Part shown: positions 50,447-62,300 of the stretch, one piece after another
How positions within the stretch are numbered: position 1 is the stretch's first letter
Layout: the number at the start of each line of letters is the position of its first letter
Assembly (NCBI GenBank): GCA_005656395.1
Contig: SRSI01000044.1
Location: forward strand, 930,001 to 994,000
Direction: 5' to 3'
DNA: 64,000 bases
DNA from: Strongyloides papillosus
Lineage: Eukaryota; Nematoda; Chromadorea; Rhabditida; Strongyloididae
The notes under the pieces: model-generated
Seen by the model: the letters and a program-made list of their open reading frames with translations, nothing else
Told to the model about the DNA's origin: nothing
The model's database searches: none
Position numbers and translations under genes: made by a program

Positions 50447-51282
50447 ATGTCACTTAATACGGCTCATACCCTGATGGAAATGGCGTCTTAATTTACAATG
50501 GCGAAATGTAAGCTTTACCTTATTATCCTTAGAATCAATATGATTATTTTAAAATTTTTCTAGGATTTTACTCTACTGTAATGGTGTTGTACTTCATTTT
50601 CCTGGTGAAAAAGATGAAAAGTTTAGAAAAGTGTTTCTGGAAGTTTGTACTTAACAACACATCGAGTACGTTATCTAAAGTTTATATAATAAAAATAATA
50701 AATTTTTAGGCAATTTTCTTTGGTTCTGGAACGACAAAACATGTAAAATCTCTCTCTTTACCATTCCATTGTATGAATAATGTAAAAATTGAACTTCCAT
50801 TATTTGGAGCCAATTATTTACAAGGTTATGCCTCACCTCAACCAGGTGGAAATTTAGATAAAGATGTTTGTTGGAAGATAACATTTACCAAAGGTGGTTG
50901 TACAGATTTTGGACGTGCACTTTTGAAGGCAGCTGATATGGCAAGAGCTTTCAGACCATATGATGCCCCACCACCATATCAACAACCTCAAGGAAATGTT
51001 TTTGCACCACCACCAGAATATTACATGGCACCAAATGGAAATATGTGTGGTTTCCAGGCTCCAAGAGATATTTTAACTGAAAATCCACGTAATGGTACTG
51101 TTTATATGTTTGAACAACCACCACCATATACTGGAATTGGTGATACACCAATTATTACAGAATTTCCAAGTGGTAGTAACACTAATCTTCACTTTAGAGG
51201 CCCAGCCCCATCAGCACCACCAAGCTATGAAAGTATTAGCCAGGAAGCTTCAGCACTTCCACCAAAACCAAAAATCGAGTAG
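50447..51282 (+). CDS. WBP2-like adaptor with PPxY motifs
   Basis: Three exons, 50447-50507, 50564-50665 and 50710-51282. Read with two single-base homopolymer losses repaired (C run 50469-50471, A run 50627-50630), phases fit and the protein has 245 residues. It opens MSLNTAHT, then GNGVLIYNGE, GSLYLTTHR, SLPFHCMNNVKIELPLFGANYLQG, the GRAM/PH-like fold of WBP2. The C-terminal half is Pro/Tyr/Gly-rich with PPxY-type motifs at DAPPPY, PPPEYY, QPPPYTG and APPSYES. In vertebrates WBP2 binds WW domains of YAP, TAZ and Nedd4-type ligases and co-activates transcription; WW binding is the safe inference here. Without repair the reading stops in exon 1 and again in exon 2, but conservation on both sides argues for a working gene with sequence errors. 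Confidence 0.85.
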
Positions 51283-52129
51283 GGATATATCAAAAATAAT
51301 TATGTAAACAATGATTACTTTATAATATTATAAGAATTTTATCTGTTTTTTTATGGTTAGAAAAAAAATTCCCTACTACGCAAAAAGTTTAGTCTATGAT
51401 GTGTTGTATGAAAGACTATAATGCTAATTATTACATGAGAAAAAAGTTCGAACTTCCGTGATTATTTTTCTTAATATTTGTTTAACTAATAAAGTATTCT
51501 ATTTCACTTATAATTACCGTGTACTTATTTATTTTAAAATGATATAGCATAAAAATATCGAAAAATGTTTTCTAAGAAACTAAGGCAATCTTTTCAAGTG
51601 TATCGTACAGTCATTAAAATTATTTCTTCTATTAATGGTAATATTTGTTTGTTTATATTAGAGTTAATAGCGATAATGGCCACTTCTTTGTTATTATTAA
51701 AGTAATTTAACTCTATTTTCAAAAGATATTGATGTTATTTGGTAAAATTTAAAGCTTGAAAAAAGCAATTTAAAATATAAATGAAAAAGCAATTAAGTAA
51801 TTTAAATTTACATGTTAAAAAATATATTACTTGTTATGTAACGTTCCACATAATCAAAATGCAGTTTTGCATACCATTTTTTAATATAAAACTACCATAT
51901 TAAATAATGATAATTAGAAGGTGAAAGCAGCATTTTTCTGGTTTTGCTGTTACATTTTGCGAGATTCATTATATAATAAAATTAACTGTATCGTGAAAAA
52001 CTTCCTTAATTAACATGTATAATAAAAAGGATTAATTATTTCACATGATTATTTCCACACTCTTTAATCCTAATAATATTAATAAGTATAAAGTTTCAAT
52101 AAAGTTAATTTCAAAATTTTAAGTAAAAT
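51283..52129. other. intergenic, convergent gene ends
   Basis: About 850 bp between the 3' ends of the WBP2-like (+) and Sre (-) genes. Poly(A)-type AATAAA words occur near 51490. No exon is supported. Confidence 0.45.
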
Positions 52130-53401
52130 TTATTTCCACATATCTTGCAACATTCCGATGTTGTCATGGTTAGCATTATGTATTATAATATCTTTACCAA
52201 ATACATTTTTGGATTATTAGTTGATATTTTTGCAGTAGTTCTTTTAAAAATTCTGCTAGAAAAAAAATAAGTTTTTTTTTATAATTAAAAAAATAATGAT
52301 GTTGAAAATAACCTACCAGAATAACTTTTTTGTCTCCATGTGCGATAACAAAATGGGGAAAGGGAACGTTGTTAGGAAGAGGGCATTGATGATGTCAAAG
52401 ACGTTTGACATTAGTTCTTTTTCAAAGACCATATTTCTTAAAATATAATATGATAAATTTAAATGATAAAAACATAATAAGCTAACCTAGGATAGAAATA
52501 AAAATAAATTAAAATTAATATGGATTGTAAAATGATTTGGACGATGGTTACTTGACCAACAAATATTGCGAGCATTCTTGAGGTACGAATATTTTCTGCA
52601 ATCTTAAATAAGATATTTTTTAAAAAAATAATTAATAATTATTAAAATTATAAATATCACCTGATATTTGTGTGATAATGAATTTCTAATCTCTTTTCCT
52701 ACATTCGAGAATTTTCTTTTATTCACATAAAATATTATAGCAAATATCTGAAAATTTAATAGTTTCTTTCAAGTCCTTTTTATTTTAACATTTACTTACA
52801 ATAAAAGTTGTTGAATTGAGTGATATTAATATTATTATAATGCATAATGTTATATATGCTATAAAAAAAGACTATTAAAATAATAAATGAAACAAAATTT
52901 TCACCTGGATCTATGAAATAAAATGCAGACATAAGCATTACTGAAATTATCCACTAAAAGTTAAAAAATTTATATGCATAGTCCTTTGGTACGCTATCAG
53001 TAAATAACCTACCGAGGAGAGTCGTAAAGTATAATTACAAATAGTATTATTAAAATCTTCATAACTTTTTGAAAAAATAGTTGCTGATATCCTTTCAATA
53101 GCTATTACAACAGGATTGATAGTCAACATAACGACACATAAATCATGAAGTCTAAAATAATTTGATACCACATACCGTTTTCAGGAAACCATATAGATTC
53201 ACTTAAATACCATGCAATACTTAGATATCTTGTTACAATATTTATCAATCCAGATATTGCAAAATTAATTAACAAAACTTTTAACCTTATATTCATTGTT
53301 GCTGTTCTTGACATTATATTAAGAAAAAATATTAATAGTGGTAGGGCGATTGTTAAAACCAATAGTTCAATAGAGAATAAAATAACTCTTATCAGGATCA
53401 T
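52130..53401 (-). CDS. Sre-family seven-transmembrane chemoreceptor, frame broken
   Basis: Exons in coding order: 53013-53401, 52905-52953, 52800-52858, 52661-52747, 52487-52602, 52317-52436, 52130-52255; about 315 residues after repair. TM1 (VILFSIELLVLTIALPLLIFF), TM2, TM3 leading into AIERISATIFSKSYED, TM4, TM5 (YITLCIIIILISL), then the family hallmark KEIRNSLSHKYQ-IAENIRTSRML, TM6 and TM7 (ALFLTTFPFPILLSH). Sre receptors are nematode-specific chemosensory GPCRs. Two problems: inside TM3 the frame must shift by one base near 53125, because no GT-AG intron bridges it without a stop; and near 52206-52210 an A run of five rather than six gives an early stop at 52183, while six would give a tail ending MLQDMWK, similar to other Sre ends. 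It may be a real pseudogene or carry assembly errors as in neighbouring genes. Confidence 0.82.
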
Positions 53402-54081
53402 TTCTTTATTCTAGATTTATATTTAAAAAAAACTTTTAATAGAAATTATTATATATATAAATTTTAATAATAAATTAATATTTTATTCAAGATATAAGAG
53501 TTTATTAACCAACCTATTCACAATTACAAAAATAACATGTATTAGTGAAAGTTAACTTATATTATTAGAACTAATAACTAATAATTTTATAGAAATATAA
53601 TTCTCTCTACTAAACTAAGTAAAATTTATTTTCATTTAGAAAAAAGGATAATTATAATATTTGTTATAGTAAAATTATATATTCTTAAATATCTTGTTAA
53701 AAATTCACTTTAATATTTGGAAATCCATCTTTAATGATGTTATTATTTTTAAATGCCGTTGAAATTTTAACGTTACATTAACAAGATGGTTATTTATAAT
53801 ATACGTATATTTATATTACTAATTATATATCATTATTTATTCAAAATAAATTTTTTATTAAAAAAAACGACTTAAAGAAAACTCTTTAATATTACGTAGA
53901 TTAAAAATCTTTTATCAAATAACTCTTTATCATTATATTTTATCATTTATTTAATCAAGCAAAATGCGTGTAAAAATTTTAAATGTAATCTGATAAGAAG
54001 CAAAAAAAATTGCAATATTTAAAGAAATTTAAACATAATAGGTACCACATAAATATAACAATATTTTTTCTTTTTATAATA
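53402..54081. other. intergenic, divergent promoters
   Basis: About 680 bp upstream of both the Sre gene (-) and the small unknown gene (+). AT-rich, no element recognised. The right part (about 54010-54081) may be coding for the signal peptide of the next gene. Confidence 0.4.
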
Positions 54082-54395
54082 ATGTCCTTTAATGAGAACT
54101 TTACAACACGCAATATTAAAGTATCAGAAAGTTCATTTGAAAATACCAACAGTATATTCCATTTACCTTCAAATACTGTTAATGTACCAAGAAATGGAGA
54201 AATAAGAAAAGTAAGTTCAAAAAATTCAAATTACAAGATGTTATAAAAAATTTTTTCAAATGTTATTTTTAGCTTCCAACTCATCCATTTAAATTTTTTT
54301 TCCACCATCAAGGAAATCATGAAATTTGTGAGAAGGCAAAAGAATTATACTTGTTTAGTTTAAATGAAAATATAAAAAAAAAATATAATGAATGA
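54082..54395 (+). CDS. small protein of unknown function, probably secreted
   Basis: Two exons, 54082-54210 and 54273-54395, joined in phase 0 with good sites (AAA|GTAAGT and TTTTTAG). From the only in-frame ATG the product has 83 residues, but the open frame continues upstream and there reads ITIFFLFIIMSFNE, a signal-peptide-like stretch; the true start is therefore probably in an upstream exon or hidden by a frame error. The mature part has no repeat, one cysteine (EICEKAK) and a cluster HPFKFFFHHQGNHE. I recognise no family. Its position between a chemoreceptor and a lipase gives no hint of function. Confidence 0.5.
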
Positions 54396-55002
54396 TATGC
54401 GTGTTTCTTTTATTAAAATGTTAATTAATTGTCATACTTTTTAGTGATTATACACACATAATTCTCACATAAACTGACTTATCCTTGTTTATTTTTCGTT
54501 GTTACATATAATAAACTTTTTTTTACACATATTTTATAAAACTTGATGTTTGAAAGGAAAATGATAACCTTTTTAAAGTGAACTGTATGTTATGGTTCTT
54601 TATAATATACATCAAAATTTATTTTAAATAACCTTTACCATATATTTTTTGGTAACGCTTATGAACAAGTCTTGGCACTAGTTAAATCTATCATTAAAGA
54701 AACTATATAAACAGTTCGATTTTTATACTATTAAACAAAATTATTGTTTGGTGAAAAAGTCAATTTTCATATAAAACATGCTTATATTACCTTGATTTTA
54801 TCTTCAAACCGGCTTTTGATTTCTATGTTAGCCCAGAGGTTATTTATAATATATTCAAAGATATATTAGTTATTATGTTCGTTGATATAATTTAAGATTA
54901 CTCATTTTTAATTAACTAAAAATATATTTAAAATTACTGACGGTGAAAATTTGCTTGGATTACCATTTGCTTATGTATACATTAAAATTTATATTTATTT
55001 AG
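54396..55002. other. intergenic, no gene seen
   Basis: 600 bp upstream of the lipase gene. The ATG of the lipase is preceded by TTATTTAG, a likely spliced-leader acceptor. No other feature was recognised. Confidence 0.4.
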
Positions 55003-56062
55003 ATGACTATAATTAAATTTACATTTTTAATAATAATTTTATTACCAATCCTTACAACACCTATCTCTAATTCATTTAAAAATTTTATAATTGATCATTA
55101 TGGTGAGGAGATAGCTAAAACACTATCACGTCAAGACTTAGGACGCCGAGGAAGTTATGGTGGTGGTAATAAAAGACCTACAATTAAAGAGTATGTATAA
55201 TGTTATGATGTATTAAAAATAATACTCTGTGATTTAATATATTATTTTTTTCTAGTAAACGTCCTGTCATTTTAGTACATGGAATAACAAATAGTGCTGG
55301 AACATTTAATTCTATACGTAAATATTTATTAAGACATGGATATACTGATGATTTGGTATATGGAACAACATATGGTGATGCTGGAAAAACAAATATTTTA
55401 ATGGTTACAATGGAATGTCGATTTATTATGCAGGTATTAATTATATAACGTTTTAAAAATTTATTATCTAATCTTTTTCTTGTAAAGGTAAGAATGTTCA
55501 TCCAAACAGTGGCTGATTATACAAATTCAAAAGTTGATATAATAGCTTATTCTATGGGATCACCAGTTGCAAGGAAAGCAATTCTAGGATCAAAGTGTGT
55601 TGATACAGGTCGTGATTTGGGACCACCAATAACACCATTAGTTGAAAAATTTATTAGTGTTGCTGGTGCAAATCATGGCTCATCTTTATGTATATTTCCA
55701 TTTGGTAGTTGTAATCTTATTAATGGATTGAATTGTAATTCTCGTTTTATTACTGATATCAACAGAAAACAACATTATGAAGGTAAAAAAGTATATACTT
55801 TATACTCAACAGGTGATGATAAAGTGGGCTATTTAGCATGTGGTAGAATCGCAAGTAAAATTAAAGGAGAAAATGATTCATATCAGGTATGTGTAGAATT
55901 TTTCTTTCAAATTGTATTGATATTTTTATTATAATCAAACATTTTATCCCATCTTTTTATACTTTATTTCATTTATTATTTATATTTTAGCGAACTGGTA
56001 TGAATCATGATCAAATTATTTTTAATACAGCCGATTTCCAGTTAAAAATTTTAAAACAATAA
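55003..56062 (+). CDS. secreted class-2-type lipase
   Basis: Four exons, 55003-55190, 55256-55433, 55488-55886 and 55991-56062; 278 residues. Signal peptide (FTFLIIILLPILTTPISN) first. An alpha/beta-hydrolase core follows: KRPVILVHGITNSAGTF (oxyanion-hole HG), TYGDAGKTN, then IIAYSMGSPVARKA with the nucleophile Ser in A-Y-S-M-G, TLYSTGDDKVG with the acid Asp, and GMNHDQI with the catalytic His. These match the nematode family resembling bacterial lipase class 2 (EstA/LipA, the C. elegans lips genes), expanded in parasites and free-living species and secreted to digest or remodel lipids. The first G of the usual G-x-S-x-G elbow is Ala, as in Bacillus LipA-type enzymes. Several conserved cysteines suggest disulfides outside the cell. 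Confidence 0.88.
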
Positions 56063-56365
56063 ATAAGGGAAAACAATTAATTAAAATTGCAAAGAATAAA
56101 GTAGATATGCTCTGGGCTTTAAATAATTTATATGATTTATAGTATAAATCTATATGTAAAAAAAGTTACATACTTTTTATGACTTTTTTTTATTTATTTT
56201 CAACCATGATATCTTCTACACAACAACCTCCCGACAATGTGAATGGATTAATTTTTTTTGTTAAACAATTCATTAAAAATAATATTATCAGATTAATATT
56301 TATATGTATGTACTGATGTTTGTATATTAAAAAAATTATTTACAATTATTTAAATTAAAAATGTA
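56063..56365. other. short spacer between convergent genes
   Basis: About 300 bp separate the 3' ends of the lipase (+) and PLC epsilon (-). It contains AT-rich 3' UTR sequence only. Confidence 0.5.
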
Positions 56366-59300
56366 TTATTTATCTACTTTGCCACTTACATCCATTGTAA
56401 AACTTTTACCAAATCGTGATAGTTTCCTAGTTAAACCTAATGAACGAACATTAGATAATGAAACTTTTCTTGGTTGTTCATTCATTCTTTTTTTCTAAAA
56501 AAAGATAATTCATATTTTTATAAATTAATATTTTTGATCAAAAAAGAAATATATACATAAACATTCACAAGCATTACATGCAGTCAATTAAATAAAATAA
56601 AAATATTCTCATTTAGCAATTCAAATATACATATCAAAAATATCATAAATATTGCGATTATATATACCAACGAAATGAAAAAAATAAAAAATATAAAAAT
56701 TGTCATACCGTATCTTTTTTACTTTCCAAAACAAATCTACCACCATGGCCCCAGTGATTTTGGCATTTATAAAGGTACTCATCCGGTGGTAATGCTCTAT
56801 AACTTATTTTAGAATTCGTTGGTACTAATGACGTCTTATTTCCCTGTATACGATGTTGGAGCTCTGGTTCATCGTAAATCTCTTCTAACAATGTAAATTC
56901 ATTCTCATTAGCATCTAATATTCTAAATTTTAAGAACACCTGACTTATAATCGATTTTGCTGTTGTTGTCATGTTAACTCTTAATATGGCATATGGATGT
57001 TCTTTACTAACATTATGAATACTAATTAAGAATGTATCACCCATTGATTTTGGACGCTGTTGGTGGATTAATGGTGGTAAATCAATACTATCCATCGTCT
57101 GTTGAACCTCTGATGAATGTCCGTGAATATGTGTTGAAGAGAGAGATTTTTGTGTTAGATTAACTGATTCATTAAGACCAAATTTTTTATCATGTGAACT
57201 TAGTGATGCTGTAAATGTAGTGTGATTATTTGGTGACATTCCAGGTGATTGCAATGTATTATTATTACTATTATTATTACCTGTTGATGGACCATTTTTA
57301 TTAATAATATTACTATACCATGCTTTATTATTTTGATCAACACCCTTTCTTTTTAACACAAATCTCTTTGTAACACCATTCCATGCAGCAACAGCATCCA
57401 TTATTGGTTCATTAGGCAATAATATTCTTTGATTAACAAAATTTCCCATTTCTATTGATTCTTCATTCTCCATAATATAAGAATTTAATTGTGTTTGGGA
57501 GGTGAATTCCTCAACCAAAAAGTAATCCTCAACATTATCTGTATTTTTGCCACTGCCCTGTAATGCTAATTGTATAACACTCCTAACAGTTGTCTTTTCT
57601 TTTGCCTCAACTGTAACCCAATTGTCATCCTGTGAAATGCCATAAATTCTCATTACGAATATTTGTTTCTTTAATATTGGTAATGGTTTGACGCACGAAT
57701 CTTTGAATAATTTTAAATTTTGATAATTCATCTCCTGTTCAAAGGCAACATTATTAAGATTATCAATATCATTTAAATATATATGTTCTTCATGTTCATA
57801 TTTTGTTAGGATAAATAAATGAGCTTGTTCTATTGGTTTATTTGCTTGTGTCCTCATTGGAAGATGTCGATAACCAGGACGAAGGCATTTTAATGGGACA
57901 ACTCTTTGACAGATTACACGACCATTATTTGAACTATCACATACTGATAACCTAATAAATGCTAAATCAACAAATGATACTCTATAAACAAATTGTAACT
58001 ATCATACAAGTTATTACTTATTTTACTTACCTAAAATTCATTACATGATTCCATACAGGATTAACAGAATTGCTCCTAACAACTTTAGTTTTATCTTTAT
58101 AACAATCCTGTGGTATACCAATTATTTCAACCTCAACATATGTATGTAAATTATTATACGATCCACCAACATGCTGTCCCGAGATAACTGTAAAATTAAC
58201 TAATAAAGCTGATTGGTTAGCATGTTCCTTTGATAAAGGATTATACTTTCTATACAAAGGATGTGTAACATCCCATAAAGCTTTTGGTTTCAGTTTATAC
58301 CCACAATTACCATTTTGTTCAAACATTGCTGAATTAAGAGCCATAAAATTATCTGGTGTTTGGAAATTTAATGCAACCATCTGAAGACCGTGATTCCAAT
58401 ATTGAATTGGATTAAAGTTAGATGAATCAATTCTCATACCACCAGGATACGTCCGGACAATGTGATCTTTTGTATAAGCTGTCGATTTTAACGGGTGTTT
58501 TCTACACAATTTTCTGGCAACAGTTTCATTTAATGATGTTACCTGATAACATGTGGCATTTGAATTTGGTCTTAATGTCTGCCCATTTGTTGACATTTGA
58601 CTACCATCCTCAAGGCTTCTCATGGACTCAGCCTTACTTAAACCAACAGTAGTACTTTTTTGTTTTTTTAAAACAATGCCAGGTGTTGTTAAAGTATTTG
58701 AGGCTATACGTGTTTTACCATTGCCTGTTGGTGTACCACCATTTGTTATGGCCTTTTGATTATCATTAATTTGAAATGTTCTGCTTTCACCACAATGTTG
58801 TGGAAAACCTTTAAATTTAACTGATTGTAGGTAATTAACTAAATCCGATAACTCTGGTGCTAACTGTGGACCAACAATGGGTTGTTTACGTAAATTACTA
58901 GCTTTTGTTACATCATTGATAATATTTTGTTTCTGTTCATACATAAACTTTTCCTCGCATCTATCACTTTTTGATGTCCCTTTAATATTATTTTTTTTTA
59001 AATCATTAATATTTATCCTTCCATTTTTTTCAATTTTTTCAATGCATCTTAAATCTTTTGGACTTTCTGTATCACTCACATCATCAGATTCATCCTCATC
59101 TTGTTCATTCTCGTCAAACAAGCAATCAATATCTTCTTCATCTGCTGTACTTGATTCATATGAATTTTTACTTTGTTTCCTATTCATATTTTGTGATTCC
59201 TCAATCCAGTTTTGTTGAGTTTCAAAATAAAACGATGGTCCAACAGATGGTTCAGATATCATTTTCTTATTTTTTATCAATATCCTATTCCTTAATTGAT

Positions 59301-62300
59301 TTGGTGATGGCAAATGAGCATTTTGTGTAAAATCAGCTTCAAATAAGAATTTGGTAACTAATTTGTCTCCAAGAACAGTCTTAAACATTTGTGCCATCTT
59401 TGCCTGTTGTTGAAGTGAACAATGATTCTCAATACTTAATATAACAGGTAAATCACTTGTCTCGAATGCCGATTTTTTAATAACATCCAAAACTTGTCTA
59501 AAAAATATTTTTGATGTAAATGTGTGGCCATGATATATCATTGGCATACCATCATCACCATCCCAACAATCTAATTCAACACATCGACATCCTGTCATCA
59601 AAACTTGTCTATACATTTCAGCACTACTCTCACCTTTTAATTGATGTCCTTTTAAATAAGTATTATGACTTGAGTTAATATAATAATAACTTAATGGATA
59701 ATCAAAGTTTTCTGATTTTTCATCAATTAATTCTGGTACAAATGCGAAATTATTTGCATCAGATAAATATCTAACAAATCCTTCAAATGATAATTGTTGT
59801 TTGGAACGACATATTGGATCAGGTTCGTGCTCTTGTATTAATTTTATCGTATAATTTTCATCAACCATTTCCATTTGATAGGTACATAAAAAATGTCTTA
59901 ATGCATTAGCACTCATAAAACCACTTCTTGTTGTATCAATATGATTAGGATTTGTTGCATAAAATACTAGTGCATTGTATATTTTATGTTGTTTCTCACT
60001 AATGCTATAATTATTTGATGATGAATTTCTTGTTAACATATGGAATGGTAAAAAATCATTTTGTGGTTGATTTGATATTGATTCTAAACGAGATGGTAAC
60101 CTTGGTGAATGACGTTCTCGTGAATTTTTTTGTACAATAACATTTGGTGTATATGAATTAACAAAATCATTAAATATAGCTTTTAAATCTGTACGTATTT
60201 TAGTATAAAATACTTTGTATAATTCAATAAATTCATATAAGTGTAAAGGTTTATCTTGAAATTCTTTTGCAGCAAAACCATTCAAACCAGATACCTGTCC
60301 ACCACTACTTATACTACCAGAATTTGGTGTTTCACCACCTCTTGCTCTCCATGATTTTATTGATCTCCCCCCGACACTTCTACCACCATATGAACTAGTT
60401 GTTGGTGTTCTTGATCTCGGCGTATAGAGCGAATCTAAATCACCGGCTTCACTGCAAGTTGCATCACCTTTAGGTTTTAAAAAATATGCTGGACATGTTG
60501 AATCTGGCGGTCCACTTTGACTAGACAGTTGACTTCTTACTGATGGTGGTCTAACTAATGGTGAATTTGGTTGTGGTGATTGACTTCTACTTGTATCTCT
60601 ACTTTGAACTCTCATACGTTTTTTCATTGCACCTGTTAATGTTTTTAAGCGATTTTTTGTTGAATTAACTTCACCACTTTCTTTAGATTCTGGACATTTT
60701 GTTAATGTATGAATCGTTGGTGTTGGGGCTGTATTTATCATACATCCTTTAATTCTTTCCATGTTGCCACCAAAAATTTGCAATGCATCAATTGGTTTTG
60801 GTCCATAAAATTTATTATCATCCTCTGCTTTTCCAGCCTTCTCTGCCTCTTGATATAATTGTAAATATAGTACTTTTAACCATATAATACGCTTATCAGG
60901 CAAATTTTGTTGTTCCTGCAACTTTTGAACAATACCACTTAAACCAACCATCCAATAATGAGCAATTTGTTGTGGAGCCAGAAAATATAAAAATTCATTT
61001 TCATTAAGCAATACACCATAATTTATATTCCAACAAAAAACGGGCACAGACATTTCCTCAGAACTATGTCTTCTATAAATATTTTCAATATCTATATCAT
61101 ATGAATCAACAGACTCAACAGATTTAACATAACGTAATCTTATAAAGCCTTCGTCCAAATTCGAATCACCAAATGGTCTTGGAAGGGTATTCGAAGACAA
61201 CCCGAGGGGACGCAAACCTTCACCAAGTGCTGTCGCAGCATTAAAAGTACTTTTAAATGTTGGATTTGATTCATTTTTATTCTTATCTTTACCTTCCTTG
61301 TTTATGCCATAATTAATCTTTTTCCAAGTAACTATACCGCAACTAGAATCTAATTTCATTAAACAAAGTACACTCCTTCCTGTCACTGGATCATAGTGAA
61401 TAACAGTTGTACCGTGTTGGAGTCTTTGAATAACATCTAAATCAAACTTTGATGTATCAAGAGGTATAAACGTGACACCATGATTACTTTTTGTTAATGG
61501 ATTGACAGGTTCATACAATTTTACCTCAATATCATTTTTACTTGTTGACGAGGCATTCGGACTTTCTGGAACATACCTATGGAGATTTCTGTAGTGTTCA
61601 TGATAAATATTAAGATTATTAACAACAACAGTAATATACTTTATTTTATCAGAATTCAATAAACATCCAACACCAATTCTTGAACTAAAATGGTCATCCC
61701 CATTTTGATCATTCAAAAATTGCAACTTTTCTTTATTACCTTGATGCCCCAAAACAACAACACTTGATATATCATTAACAATTGCATAGAGATCTCTTAA
61801 AAAGATTCCAAAAAAGGGAATTAGTCTACATTGTGGCATTGCAAGGCCTCTTTGTAATGCTTCAATAAAATGATGTGATGGTATTGAAGCTGTATTTGAT
61901 AGGAGCATCTCACATAACTCTTCATACCTTTTCTTTTCCTCTGGCTTTAATGATAACCAAAAGGGGCGTAATTTATCACTTTTTAAACCCATTAATATTT
62001 CTATTGCTGCATTAAAATTACCAATATTCCAACATGTATCAATCATCCTAATAATTGCTAATAAAGCGATTTTCCTATCTTCATGTGTTGGTTGGGAGAT
62101 GATAACATGTGTTATCCATGATGATACCTCACTAAGTCGTTTTACGAGATTTTTCACTGGACTTGGATTATCTATTACAGGGACATTTGTAATATCACAT
62201 GATACATATCTTACATAATCAACTGGTTGGATGTTATAAAATAATTGATATTCCGTCGATGATAATTGAAAAGCAACCTCCTCTGGAAAATGTAAGATAT

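Noticed and set aside
52859..52871. Acceptor TTTTAATAG at 52872 for the third-last TM exon of the Sre gene
   Set aside because: It would put the exon in a non-hydrophobic frame; the next acceptor (TTTTTTTATAG, 52859) keeps TM5 and the phase.
53120..53190. A mini-intron to explain the frame change in the Sre gene
   Set aside because: All GT-AG pairs give either a 24 bp intron or a TGA at the junction, so a one-base error or mutation is the simpler account.
58422..59330. Three plus-strand frames of 76-113 codons
   Set aside because: Antisense shadows of the PLC epsilon exon.
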